Assembly (NCBI RefSeq): GCF_021117405.1
Contig: NZ_CP088251.1
Span: 2,790,001 to 2,854,000, forward strand
From: Frateuria edaphi
GTDB taxonomy: Bacteria > Pseudomonadota > Gammaproteobacteria > Xanthomonadales > Rhodanobacteraceae
Direction of reading: 5' to 3'
Length of the DNA stretch: 64,000 bases
Shown here: in pieces, positions 1-8,209 of the stretch
Numbering within the stretch: the first letter of the stretch is position 1
How the letters are laid out: each line of letters begins with the position of its first letter
Made by a program: the position numbers and the translations under genes
Notes under the pieces: generated by a model
Databases searched by the model: none
What the model was told of the DNA's origin: nothing
What the model saw: only the letters and a program-made list of their open reading frames with translations

Positions 1-945
1 CTGGATGCTGGGCGCCTGCACGCGCGGGCGTTCGCGCGGCACGAGTGGCGTGGGTGCGTTGATCTGCGGCGCCAGGTTGATGGTGGGCGCGGCCTGTGCC
101 GGTAGCGGGATCGCCTCGACCTGGGGCGTGGCAGGCGCGGCGGGCGGTTGCGGTCGGACCAGGTCCACCGTGCTGGGTGGCAGGGCTTTCGGCGGCGCGA
201 CCTGGTCGATCGCGATGCTGGGCGTGGCGACCGGCGGGGTCGCCTGCGCGGGCACGGCAGGCATCGCCAGCGAAGGCGGCGTGGGCATCGGCCGGTTGCC
301 TTCGGCCTGCGGCTTGCGCACCGGCTCGGGTTGGAACTTCGGTGGCACCGGGCGCACCGTCGGCGGCGCGTCGAGGTTGATCCGCGGCGGCGTGCCGGCC
401 AGCGGCACAGGCGCGAGGTCCGGCGTCGGCTGCGGGCGCGGCAGCGTGAGCGGCGGAGTCGGCGCGGCGGCCTTGGCAATCTGGATGGTCGCCTTCGGCG
501 CGGTGATCGTGATGACCGGCGTGTCGGGCCTGGAAGGCGTCGGCGTCGGTGGCGTGCTTGGTGCGCGCTGGGCCTGCACCGCAGCGGCGGTGCTGGTGTT
601 GCCGCGGTGGCGCGGCCCGACCCGCTTGGGCGGCGTGCCGCGCACGGGCGGCGGAGGTGGCGGCTCGGGCTTGTCGATCAGACGCACCTGCAGCGGCTCA
701 CTCGTGTGTTCGGGCTCCTGGAGATCGTAGGCGGGGCCGAGGATGGCGCCGAACAGCACCATGAGATGCACCAGCAGCGTGCCGGCCAGTCCGGCGATGC
801 GCAGGGCGCGATCATGCGGCCGCTCGGCGCGCCGACGGCGGTAGACGATCGCTTGTGCCGCCGCCTCGCGTGGCGAGCGCAGCATGAGGACCGGGTGCGC
901 TTTGGCGGGCGAGTCGCTCGGCTTGTCCGCGGGTGGCAGGGGCAT
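1..945 (-). CDS. Proline-rich single-pass membrane protein, TonB-like layout (3' end beyond window)
   Basis: The frame is open from the ATG at 945 down to base 1 (315 codons), so the C-terminus lies outside the window. The cytoplasmic N-terminus is basic. One hydrophobic segment at about residues 48-70 is followed by LQVRLIDKPEPPPPPP (residues 85-100) and then a long tail rich in Pro, Ala, Thr and Val. This inside-N anchor plus periplasmic proline-rich stalk resembles TonB and the 'transmembrane repetitive proteins' annotated in Xanthomonas. No TonB C-terminal domain can be judged because the end is missing. The next gene upstream on the same strand has the same layout and shares LQVRLI. The start has no clear ribosome-binding site, and Met21 is an alternative. 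The function is unknown. Confidence 0.7.
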   Translation of the reverse strand, partial: MPLPPADKPSDSPAKAHPVLMLRSPREAAAQAIVYRRRRAERPHDRALRIAGLAGTLLVHLMVLFGAILGPAYDLQEPEHTSEPLQVRLIDKPEPPPPPPVRGTPPKRVGPRHRGNTSTAAAVQAQRAPSTPPTPTPSRPDTPVITITAPKATIQIAKAAAPTPPLTLPRPQPTPDLAPVPLAGTPPRINLDAPPTVRPVPPKFQPEPVRKPQAEGNRPMPTPPSLAMPAVPAQATPPVATPSIAIDQVAPPKALPPSTVDLVRPQPPAAPATPQVEAIPLPAQAAPTINLAPQINAPTPLVPRERPRVQAPSIQ

Positions 946-1106
946 GGGGAAAGTGTAGCTTGCGGGGTGGAAGGGCCGTGCCCGGTGAACAGGATCCGGC
1001 GTTCGTTGCGGGGGCCGCTTGTGAACGGCGGCTTTTCCTGCGGGCCGGAAATCATCGCCCTCTAGCGCGGCCTAGAGGTCGAGGGATTGCATCCTGGCGA
1101 GGCGGC

Positions 1107-2171
1107 TCAGGGCTTGCGGCAGTGCATCGGCGGCGGCTTGCCGGCCTGCCGTGCTTCATCGCATTCGGCATCGACCGCGCGCACGGGCGTATCGACCGGG
1201 CAGCCGTGCGGCAGCGGCTTGCCGGCGCGGTAGAGGGCGATGCATTCGGCCAGCTTGCGCCTGGGCGGAGCCAGTTCCTTCGCCAGCGGGGCGGACGCCA
1301 TGTTGAGCCGCTCGTCGCCATCCTTCTTCGAAGGCGGCGCGGGCGGCATGGTGCAATCGGGCGTGGGGAGGCCGAACAGCGTCCTGCACTTGAGGTGGAT
1401 GCCATGCCCGAGGTTGACCGACTTGTGCTCGTTCGTGCGGGTCGCGCTCAGCGCCCGGCGCACGGTCTGGCCGACGAGGGTTTCGTTGGGCGACGGGAAA
1501 TATTCCTCGAAACGCGTGGCCTTGTACTTGATCGGGTTGTCGTGGCTCATCACCTGGCGGTCGCCCTGGGGCATGCGCTGCACGTAGTCGGGTATCGGCG
1601 CGGTGGTCGCCGCGCTTGCGGGAAGCATGGGTTGCCCGGTGCGGTCGTACAGGCGTGGCGTCCGGGAAGCCGGGACGGCGGACGGCGCAGGCAGGCTGAC
1701 CATCATCGCATCCTTGCGGGGTCGCTCGCGCGAGGGCGACGGCGGTCGCGTGGGCAACGGCGGTTGCGGCACGGCAGGTGGTGGTGCGGGTGCCACCGTG
1801 CGCGGCCGCGCGATCAGGCGCACCTGCAAAGCGCTGCCCAGTCGCGCGTGGACGACCTCGCGCGTGGGACGAGGCTGCATCTCCCACCACGCGACGATGG
1901 CGAACAGGCCGTGCAGCGCCAGCACCAGCGCAAGCGCAAGACGAAACCGCCAGGGTTCGTGCGGCGGCGTCCGCTCGCGCCAGGCGCGCAGCAGCGCACG
2001 GGTGTCCTCGTCCAGGGGCGCCAGTCCCGGGCGGGGCGACGTGGCAAGCCAACGATGCGGTTCGAGCTGCGGCGGGGAAACGATGGGGGGAGTTCCTTGC
2101 TTGGGGAAGCAGGCCGTCAACGCGCCCGCCTTCGCAAGACCGTCACGTTTCCAAGGGGTTCCCGCCCGCAT
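1107..2171 (-). CDS. Proline-rich single-pass membrane protein, paralogue of the downstream gene
   Basis: This protein of up to 354 aa has a transmembrane segment at about residues 77-96 (LALALVLALHGLFAIVAWWE). It is followed by GSALQVRLIARP and a Pro-rich stretch to about residue 155, then a C-terminal part with several cysteines (KCRTLF, PDCTMPP, LAECIALY, HGCPVD, DAECDE, MHCRKP). The anchor plus LQVRLI plus proline linker matches the gene at 1-945, which suggests a tandem duplication with diverged C-termini. The assigned ATG at 2171 is the only ATG before the anchor, but it gives an unusually long N-terminal extension, so a later TTG or GTG start is possible. The Cys-rich end could form periplasmic disulfides (inference). 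No enzymatic domain is recognised. Confidence 0.7.
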   Translation of the reverse strand: MRAGTPWKRDGLAKAGALTACFPKQGTPPIVSPPQLEPHRWLATSPRPGLAPLDEDTRALLRAWRERTPPHEPWRFRLALALVLALHGLFAIVAWWEMQPRPTREVVHARLGSALQVRLIARPRTVAPAPPPAVPQPPLPTRPPSPSRERPRKDAMMVSLPAPSAVPASRTPRLYDRTGQPMLPASAATTAPIPDYVQRMPQGDRQVMSHDNPIKYKATRFEEYFPSPNETLVGQTVRRALSATRTNEHKSVNLGHGIHLKCRTLFGLPTPDCTMPPAPPSKKDGDERLNMASAPLAKELAPPRRKLAECIALYRAGKPLPHGCPVDTPVRAVDAECDEARQAGKPPPMHCRKP

Positions 2172-2370
2172 TGCCGCTTGACCGCGCGAACGGATCGCTC
2201 AAGGCTACACAGGCGGCACCCGCCGCACCCCGCCATGACCGCCCCGCCCGCGCCCTGTGCGCCCGAGGACGACCATGACGGCCCGCCATCGTCAGCCGCC
2301 AAGCGCGGCCTCGTGCGGCGCCGTTCATGCCGATGCGAGTCCGCGCCCTTAGCTCAAGGAGGGACGTCTC

Positions 2371-4410
2371 GTGTCGTACAGCACGGAAAACATCCGCAAC
2401 ATCGCGCTCGCCGGCCATGCCGGCACCGGCAAGACCACCTTGTTCGAAGCCTTGCTGCATGCCGGCGGCGTCATCCAGACGCCCGGCTCGGTCGAGCGCG
2501 GCACCACCCAGTCCGATACCGACGCGCAGGAGAAGGCGCGCGGGCATTCCATCGACAGCGCGATCGCGAGCATCGACCGCGACGGCTGCCACATCAACCT
2601 GATCGATACCGCGGGCTACGCGGACTTCCGCGGCGCCACCCTGTCCGCCTTCGCGGCGGTGGAGACGGTGGCGATCGTGGTCAACGCCATCAATGGGATC
2701 GAGCATGGCACCCGCCGCATGATGGCGCGGGCGCGGGAGCGCCGCCTGGCGCGCGTGCTGGTGGTCAACAAGATCGACTTCGAGGGCGCCCGGCTGGGAA
2801 AGCTGGTCGATGGGTTGCGCGAGGAATTCGGCCCCGAATGCCTGCCGGTGAACCTGCCCGCCCAGGGCGGCAAGCTGGTGCTCGACTGCTTCTTCCACAA
2901 CGAGGGCACCACCGACTTTTCCTCGCTCGCCGCGGCGCACCAGCAGATCGTCGACCAGGTGGTGGAGATCAACGAGTCCACGATGGGCGCCTACCTCGAC
3001 AACGGCGAAGGCGCGCTCAGCCGCGAGCAGTTGCACGACGCGTTCGAGCAATGCCTGCGCGAGGGCCACCTGGTGCCGATCTGCTTCGTCAGCGCCCGCA
3101 CCGGCGTGGGCGTGAATGAATTCCTGGACGTGGCAGGGCGCCTGCTGCCCAATCCGGCCGAGGGCAACCCGCCGCCGTTCGTCGATGGCCAGGGCGAGGC
3201 GATCACGGTCGACGGCGATCCGTCGAAGCACGTCATCGCCGACGTCTTCAAGATCGTCAACGACCCGTTCGTCGGCAAGCTGGGCGTATTCCGCATGTGG
3301 CAGGGCACGATCCGGCGCGACACGCAGCTGTTCGTCGACGATGCGCGCAAGTCCTTCAAGGTCGGCCACCTGTTCCGCCTCAACGGCAAGGCGCACGTGG
3401 AGATCGACCAGGCGATCCCCGGCGACATCGCGGCGGTGGCCAAGGTGGAGGAGATCCACTTCGACGCGGTGCTGCACGACTCGCACGATGAGGACGGCAT
3501 CCACCTCGCGCCGATGGACTACCCGCAGCCGATGTTCGCCCTGGCGCTCACGCCGCGGCACAAGGGCCAGGAACAGAAGCTCTCGCAGGCGCTGGCGCGG
3601 TTGGCCGAAGAAGACCCGTGCCTGCGGATGGAGCACCACAAGGAATTGAACGAAGCTGTGGTGCGCGGACTGTCGGAGCTGCACTTGAAGGTGATGCTCG
3701 AGCGCATGCGCGAGCGCTACGGCGTGGAGGTGGACACGCATCCACCGCGCATCGCCTACCGCGAAACCATCGCCGCGCACGCGGACGGCCACCACCGGCA
3801 CAAGAAGCAGACCGGCGGCGCCGGGCAGTTCGGCGAGGTGTTCCTGCGCGTGGACCCGCTCGATCGTGGCGCCGGCTTCGAGTTCGTCGACGAGGTCAAG
3901 GGCGGCGTGATTCCCAATCAGTTTCTGCCGGCGATCGAAAAGGGCGTGCGCCAGGCGATGGAGAGCGGCGCCGTCGCCGGCTATCCGATGCAGGACCTGC
4001 GCGTGACCGTGTACGACGGCAAGTACCACCCGGTGGATTCGAAGGAGGTGGCGTTCGTCAGCGCGGGCAGGAAGGCGTTCATGGATGCGGTCGGCAAGGC
4101 GCGGCCGATCGTGCTCGAACCGATCGTGGACGTGGAGGTGGCGATTCCCGAAGCCAGCGTGGGCGACGTCACCGGAAGCCTGGCCGGAAAACGAGCACGC
4201 ATCATGGGCACCGACACGCAGCGCGGCGGGGAACTGCTGATCCGTGCGCAGGCGCCGTTGGCGGAGTTGACCGACTACCCGACCGAACTCAAGGCGATGA
4301 CCGGCGGGCAGGGGCGCTACAGCCTGGATCTCTCGCACTACGAAGCGGTGCCGCCGCCGGTGCAGAGGCAGCTCAGCGAGGCGTGGAAGCCCCACGTGGA
4401 GGAGGACTGA
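2371..4410 (+). CDS. EF-G-like translational GTPase paralogue
   Basis: This 679-aa protein has the full EF-G layout: G domain, domain II, and domains III-V reaching the C-terminus. P-loop GHAGTGKT lies at residues 15-22, switch II DTAGYADF at 79-86 and NKID at 133-136. The GTG start at 2371 is chosen because AAGGAGG lies nine bases upstream. The catalytic His that follows DTPG in canonical EF-G is Tyr83 here, and the preceding Pro is Ala. That is characteristic of the 'EF-G-like' group rather than the housekeeping fusA product. It is not in an str operon (no rpsL, rpsG or tuf), so it is a secondary paralogue. Its role may be in ribosome handling under particular conditions, but this is not shown by the sequence. 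Confidence 0.9.
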   Translation: MSYSTENIRNIALAGHAGTGKTTLFEALLHAGGVIQTPGSVERGTTQSDTDAQEKARGHSIDSAIASIDRDGCHINLIDTAGYADFRGATLSAFAAVETVAIVVNAINGIEHGTRRMMARARERRLARVLVVNKIDFEGARLGKLVDGLREEFGPECLPVNLPAQGGKLVLDCFFHNEGTTDFSSLAAAHQQIVDQVVEINESTMGAYLDNGEGALSREQLHDAFEQCLREGHLVPICFVSARTGVGVNEFLDVAGRLLPNPAEGNPPPFVDGQGEAITVDGDPSKHVIADVFKIVNDPFVGKLGVFRMWQGTIRRDTQLFVDDARKSFKVGHLFRLNGKAHVEIDQAIPGDIAAVAKVEEIHFDAVLHDSHDEDGIHLAPMDYPQPMFALALTPRHKGQEQKLSQALARLAEEDPCLRMEHHKELNEAVVRGLSELHLKVMLERMRERYGVEVDTHPPRIAYRETIAAHADGHHRHKKQTGGAGQFGEVFLRVDPLDRGAGFEFVDEVKGGVIPNQFLPAIEKGVRQAMESGAVAGYPMQDLRVTVYDGKYHPVDSKEVAFVSAGRKAFMDAVGKARPIVLEPIVDVEVAIPEASVGDVTGSLAGKRARIMGTDTQRGGELLIRAQAPLAELTDYPTELKAMTGGQGRYSLDLSHYEAVPPPVQRQLSEAWKPHVEED

Positions 4411-4430
4411 TCCCGCCAGGCAGATCGGCG

Positions 4431-4522
4431 CCCTCTCCCCGCCAGGGAGAGGCCGGGGTGGGAGGGTAAAAACCGAAAGCCACCATCTCTCCCTACCCCT
4501 CTCCCCCGGCTGCGCCGGAGAG
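4431..4522. repeat. Two facing copies of the CTCTCCC/GGGAGAG intergenic palindrome
   Basis: Between the convergent EF-G-like and PfpI genes lie CCCTCTCCCCGCCAGGGAGA (4431-4450, followed by a GGGGTGGGAGGG tail) and an inverted copy at about 4491-4522 ending in GCGCCGGAGAG. The same motif recurs at 12738, 16797, 18364, 22563, 31622 and 50939. The copies may form hairpins and end transcription from both sides, although no T-tract is present. Confidence 0.7.
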
Positions 4523-4529
4523 CGGTCGT

Positions 4530-5078
4530 TCAAGCCGCCAACGCCTCGATCACCGCCTTGGCAAACGCCGGGATGTCGTCCGGCTTGCGGCTCGTGATCA
4601 GGTTGCCGTCGCGCACCACTTCGCGGTCTTCCCATTTCGCGCCGGCGTTTTCCAAGTCCTGCCGGAGCGAGGGCCACGACGTCACCTTGCGCCCCTCGAC
4701 CTGCCCCGCGTTGATGAGCGTCCACGGCCCATGGCAGATCGCCGCCACCGTCTTGCCGGCTTTTGCGAACGCCTGCACCAGCTTGACCGCGGCCGGCTGC
4801 GTGCGCAGCTTGTCGGGGTTGATCACGCCGCCGGGCAACACCAGCGCATCGAAGTCGGAGACGTCGACCTCCTCCAGCTTCATGTCCACCGGCACGCTGC
4901 CGGCCCAGTCGCCACCTTTCCAGCCCTTGATCTCCTTGGCGTCGCCCGGCGCGACCACCTGCACGTCCGCGCCGGCCTCCTCCAGCAGGCGCTTGGGTTC
5001 GGTGAGCTCCGAATACTCGAAACCGTCGGTGGCGAGCACGGCGATGGCGCGGCCGTTGAGCTTCTTCGATGGCGTCAT
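4530..5078 (-). CDS. PfpI/DJ-1 family protein (YhbO/YajL-like)
   Basis: This 182-aa protein belongs to the DJ-1/PfpI superfamily. The nucleophile elbow is AAICHGPWTL with Cys115 and His116, and Glu21 in TDGFEYSE sits in the position that polarises the Cys. Members act as stress-induced glyoxalase- or deglycase-like enzymes or peptidases. The biochemical role of the family is debated, so only a stress-protection role against reactive carbonyls is suggested. The start at 5078 is preferred over an upstream in-frame ATG at 5144 because AGGAGG lies six bases before it and homology begins there. It is convergent with the EF-G-like gene, and the SET gene lies upstream on the same strand about 100 bp away. 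Confidence 0.88.
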   Translation of the reverse strand: MTPSKKLNGRAIAVLATDGFEYSELTEPKRLLEEAGADVQVVAPGDAKEIKGWKGGDWAGSVPVDMKLEEVDVSDFDALVLPGGVINPDKLRTQPAAVKLVQAFAKAGKTVAAICHGPWTLINAGQVEGRKVTSWPSLRQDLENAGAKWEDREVVRDGNLITSRKPDDIPAFAKAVIEALAA

Positions 5079-5185
5079 GTCGATCCTCCTGCGAATGAAG
5101 CGGAGAGGATGGCGCCTGGCGCATGCGCAGGACGTCTTGCGCATGTCATCCGGGTGTTAGTAACGCCTTCGTGCAGGAACGCGGA

Positions 5186-5653
5186 TCAGCGCTTGGGCTT
5201 GAGCAGCGTCCCGGTGCAGTCGGGCGTGCCGCACAGGCACTGCCACAGCTTCTTCAGCCGCGCGGTGTAGGGCACGTCCAGCACGATGCCGTAGTCGTAG
5301 GTCAGTTCCTCGCCCGGCTTGATGTCGCGGATCGCCTCGATCAGCACGCGATCCTTGCGCGGGTCGCCGCTTTCGCTTTCCTCGACCACCGCGCGGCAGT
5401 TCGGCGCGCAGCTGTGGTTGATCCAGCGCGCGGTGTTGCCCTTGCGGTTGGCGTCGATGATGTAGTCGTCGTTGAGCGTGAACAGGAAGGTGTGACCGGT
5501 TTCGCCGCCGTCGCCGTACATGTCGTCGGCCTCGGCGTGGGTCATCAGCGTGCCCTTGTACTCGACGATCTCCTCGCCCTTCTTGATCGGCGCGGTGGCG
5601 AACACGCCATTGCCGTGGATGGGGGAGCGGCGGGCGACGTAGCGGCGTGGCAT
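5186..5653 (-). CDS. SET-domain protein lysine methyltransferase-like
   Basis: This compact 155-aa protein is almost entirely a SET domain with a post-SET tail. It opens with a substrate/SAM region (SPIHGNGVFATAPIKKGEEI) and carries RWINHSCAPNC, the NHSC pseudoknot motif that binds SAM. ELTYDYG supplies the catalytic Tyr, and CLCGTPDCTG gives the zinc-binding post-SET cysteines. SET enzymes transfer a methyl group from SAM to lysines. Bacterial substrates are mostly unknown, so the target is not inferred. It is divergent from the lipoprotein gene at 5812. The complete motifs suggest an active enzyme. Confidence 0.88.
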   Translation of the reverse strand: MPRRYVARRSPIHGNGVFATAPIKKGEEIVEYKGTLMTHAEADDMYGDGGETGHTFLFTLNDDYIIDANRKGNTARWINHSCAPNCRAVVEESESGDPRKDRVLIEAIRDIKPGEELTYDYGIVLDVPYTARLKKLWQCLCGTPDCTGTLLKPKR

Positions 5654-5811
5654 GCGTGGGCAACCTTGGGACGAAAGACGCTGATGATGCCTGTTCGCCG
5701 CCCACGGCGAAACCGGGCGCGGCCGTGATGGCCGCGTGCCCCAGCGGCTGACGCTAAGCGGTCGGCTGTGGTTAGAATCAGGAATTCGAACGATCGTTTG
5801 GAGAACCCGCG

Positions 5812-6291
5812 ATGCGTTTCCTGCGCTGGATCGTCCCGCTGTCGCTGGCCCTGGGCGTGGTTGCCTGTGGCCCTCCCCGCAAGAGCGTGTTTCCGCCTAC
5901 CGTCAACATCCAGCAGCTGGAACTCCAGCCCGGTGGCGCCTGGCGGCTGACCGTGCGCATCCAGAACAACAGTTACGGCGGCATGGACTTCACGGGGATG
6001 GACGCGCAGCTGGCGATGGGCGACAGCGTGCCGGTGCGCGTGCATGGCGCCTTCGAGCGCGACATCCCCGCCTTCGCCGGCGATTCGGTGCAGATCGACG
6101 TGCTGCCGACACCCGCGATGAGCAAGGCCCTGGCGGCCAGTGCCGCCAAGGGCAGCGCCGGCGCCCTGCCCTACACGCTTGCCGGCAGCATGCGCGCCAA
6201 GCCCGAGCAGGAGAAAGAGCCGCGCGACTTCGACTTCTCCGGCAAGGACTGGCTCTCGCCCGTGCCGGGCATCGCCAATACCTGGCGCTGA
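5812..6291 (+). CDS. Small outer-membrane-type lipoprotein
   Basis: This 159-aa protein has a lipoprotein signal peptide with lipobox LGVVACG (lipidated Cys19). The mature part (VNIQQLELQPGGAWRLTVRI, then GMDFTGMDAQL) is a single small beta-rich domain in the style of LEA14/WHy proteins, though this is only a resemblance. GGAG precedes the ATG. A TAGAAT box at 5773-5778 is a plausible -10 element. The acyl-CoA dehydrogenase gene follows at 6373 on the same strand. The function is unknown. Confidence 0.8.
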   Translation: MRFLRWIVPLSLALGVVACGPPRKSVFPPTVNIQQLELQPGGAWRLTVRIQNNSYGGMDFTGMDAQLAMGDSVPVRVHGAFERDIPAFAGDSVQIDVLPTPAMSKALAASAAKGSAGALPYTLAGSMRAKPEQEKEPRDFDFSGKDWLSPVPGIANTWR

Positions 6292-6372
6292 CCCTTCCCA
6301 ACGCATACCGCGGTGGCTGAAACCCCACTCTGCGCAAACGCCACGTCCCAACGTTTTCTCGAGGAATACCCG

Positions 6373-8148
6373 ATGACGATCTACAAGGCCCCGCTCGACG
6401 ACATGCGTTTCGTGCTGCACGACCTGTTCGGCGCGGAGGCCACGCTGACGCCGCTCACCGGCGGCGAGGGCCACACGCGCGACCTGCTCGATGCGGTGCT
6501 GGAGGAAGCGGCGCGTTTCAACGAACAGGTGCTCGCTCCGCTCAACGCTTCGGGCGACGCCGAGGGCTGCCATTTCGACAAGGCCACCGCCACGGTGACC
6601 ACGCCCAAGGGCTTCCGCGAGGCCTATCGCACCTACGTCGAGGGCGGCTGGGCCGGACTGACGATGCCCGAGGCGATGGGCGGACAGGCGCTGCCGGAAG
6701 TCGTCGGCGTGGCGATGAAGGAGATGCTCGATTCGGCCAACCTCGCCTGGGGCAACTATCCGCTGCTCAGCCAGGGCGCGGCGCACGCGTTGCAGCTGCA
6801 CGGCGACGACTGGCAGAAGGAGGTCTTCCTCAAGCCCATGGTCGAGGGCCGCTGGTGCGGCAGCATGTGCCTGACCGAGCCGCAGGCCGGCTCGGACCTG
6901 GGGCTGCTCAAGACGCGCGCGGAACCGGCCGCGGACGGCAGCTACCGCCTCACCGGCACCAAGATCTTCATCACCGCCGGCGAGCACGATCTGACCGAGA
7001 ACATCGTGCACCTGGTGCTGGCGCGCCTGCCCGACGCCCCGGCCGGGAGCCGCGGCATTTCGCTGTTCGTGGTGCCGAAGTTCAAGGTCGCACGCGACGG
7101 TGCGATGGGCGAGCGCAACGCGGTGTCCGCCGGCGCGATCGAGCACAAGATGGGCATCCACGGCTCGCCCACCTGCGTGATGAACTTCGATGGCGCCGAG
7201 GGCTGGCTGATCGGCCAGCCGCACAAGGGCCTGTTCGGCATGTTCACCATGATGAACGCAGCGCGCCTGGCGGTCGGCGTGCAGGGCATCGGCCTGGCCG
7301 AGCGCGGCCTGCAGAACAGCCTCAACTACGCGCGCGAGCGCCTGCAGGGCCGTGCGCTGAGCGGTCCGGCCTACCCGGACAAGCCGGCCGATCCGCTGGT
7401 GGTGCATCCGGACGTGCGGCGCATGCTGCTGACCCAGCGCGCCATCGTCGAGGGCGGCCGCGCGCTGATGCTCTACGCGGCGCTGCAGCTGGACATCGAG
7501 GAACGCGCCGCCGACGAAGGCGCGCGCGCGAAGGCTGGCGAGCTCGTGGCGTTCCTGATCCCGATCGTCAAGGGCGTGCTCACCGAACTGGCGCAGGAGA
7601 GCGTCAAGGAAGCGGTGCAGGTCTACGGCGGGCACGGCTACATCGCCGAGAACGGCGTGGAACAGTTCGTGCGCGACGCGCGGATCATCACGCTGTACGA
7701 GGGAACCACCGGCATCCAGGCGATGGACCTGCTGGGCCGCAAGATCGTGCAGCTCAAGGGCGCGGGGTTGCGCCACTTCCTGGAGGAGATCGGTGGCTTC
7801 TGCCAGCAGCACGCGGGCAACCCGGCGCTGAGCGACTTCATCGCGCCGCTGTCGAAGGCGGCCAGGGAGTGGCAAGCGCTGACGATGACGCTGGCCGAGC
7901 GCGCGCAGGCGAACCCGGAGGAACTCGGCGCGGCCGCGGTGGATTACCTCTACTACTCCGGCTACATCGCGCTGGCCTACATGTGGGCGCGCAGCGTGGC
8001 GGCGGCCGAAGGCAGCGCGCAATCGGCGGCGTTCAAACAGGCCAAGCGGGACACCGCGCGGTTCTACTTCGCGCGGATGTTGCCGCGTTGCGCGATGCAT
8101 CGCGCGGCGATCGAGGCGGGCGTGGCGAGCATTCCCGTCCTGGCTTGA
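6373..8148 (+). CDS. Acyl-CoA dehydrogenase, long (~590 aa) form
   Basis: This 591-aa FAD enzyme is predicted to oxidise acyl-CoA to 2-enoyl-CoA in fatty-acid beta-oxidation. It shows the short N-terminal segment typical of the long form (MTIYKAPLDDMRFVLHDLF), the central FAD/acyl-binding region (MCLTEPQAGSDLG, then GTKIFITAGEHD), and LYEGTTGIQAMDLLGRK. Glu443 in that last motif is the expected catalytic base. A C-terminal extension follows, as in this subfamily. The ATG at 6373 is chosen over an upstream in-frame start at 6313 because GAGGAAT lies just before it. It is convergent with pgeF. Confidence 0.93.
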   Translation: MTIYKAPLDDMRFVLHDLFGAEATLTPLTGGEGHTRDLLDAVLEEAARFNEQVLAPLNASGDAEGCHFDKATATVTTPKGFREAYRTYVEGGWAGLTMPEAMGGQALPEVVGVAMKEMLDSANLAWGNYPLLSQGAAHALQLHGDDWQKEVFLKPMVEGRWCGSMCLTEPQAGSDLGLLKTRAEPAADGSYRLTGTKIFITAGEHDLTENIVHLVLARLPDAPAGSRGISLFVVPKFKVARDGAMGERNAVSAGAIEHKMGIHGSPTCVMNFDGAEGWLIGQPHKGLFGMFTMMNAARLAVGVQGIGLAERGLQNSLNYARERLQGRALSGPAYPDKPADPLVVHPDVRRMLLTQRAIVEGGRALMLYAALQLDIEERAADEGARAKAGELVAFLIPIVKGVLTELAQESVKEAVQVYGGHGYIAENGVEQFVRDARIITLYEGTTGIQAMDLLGRKIVQLKGAGLRHFLEEIGGFCQQHAGNPALSDFIAPLSKAAREWQALTMTLAERAQANPEELGAAAVDYLYYSGYIALAYMWARSVAAAEGSAQSAAFKQAKRDTARFYFARMLPRCAMHRAAIEAGVASIPVLA

Positions 8149-8186
8149 GAGGACGGGGGGGCTTCAGCCACCATCCCAGAGGTCGC

Positions 8187-8204
8187 GGTGGGCTTCAGCC
8201 CACC
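8187..8204. repeat. GGTGGGCTTCAGCCCACC hairpin between convergent genes
   Basis: The perfect inverted repeat GGTGGGCT-TC-AGCCCACC lies between the acyl-CoA dehydrogenase stop and the pgeF stop. A partial copy (GGGGCTTCAGCCACC) sits about 30 bases to the left. It could act as a terminator-like hairpin for either side, but it has no T-tract. It looks like a second small dispersed palindrome family. Confidence 0.55.
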
Positions 8205-8209
8205 CTGCC

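Noticed and set aside
2143-5124. A long open frame on the minus strand across the EF-G-like gene
   Set aside because: It is an antisense shadow caused by high GC at third positions; it has low-complexity Arg/His/Ala content and overlaps a clearly real gene.
5789-5798. AACGATCGTT palindrome before the lipoprotein gene, considered as another LacI operator
   Set aside because: It shares the CGATCG-type centre only; the TTTGGA/TCCAAA half-sites are missing, so it is not grouped with the mannose operators.
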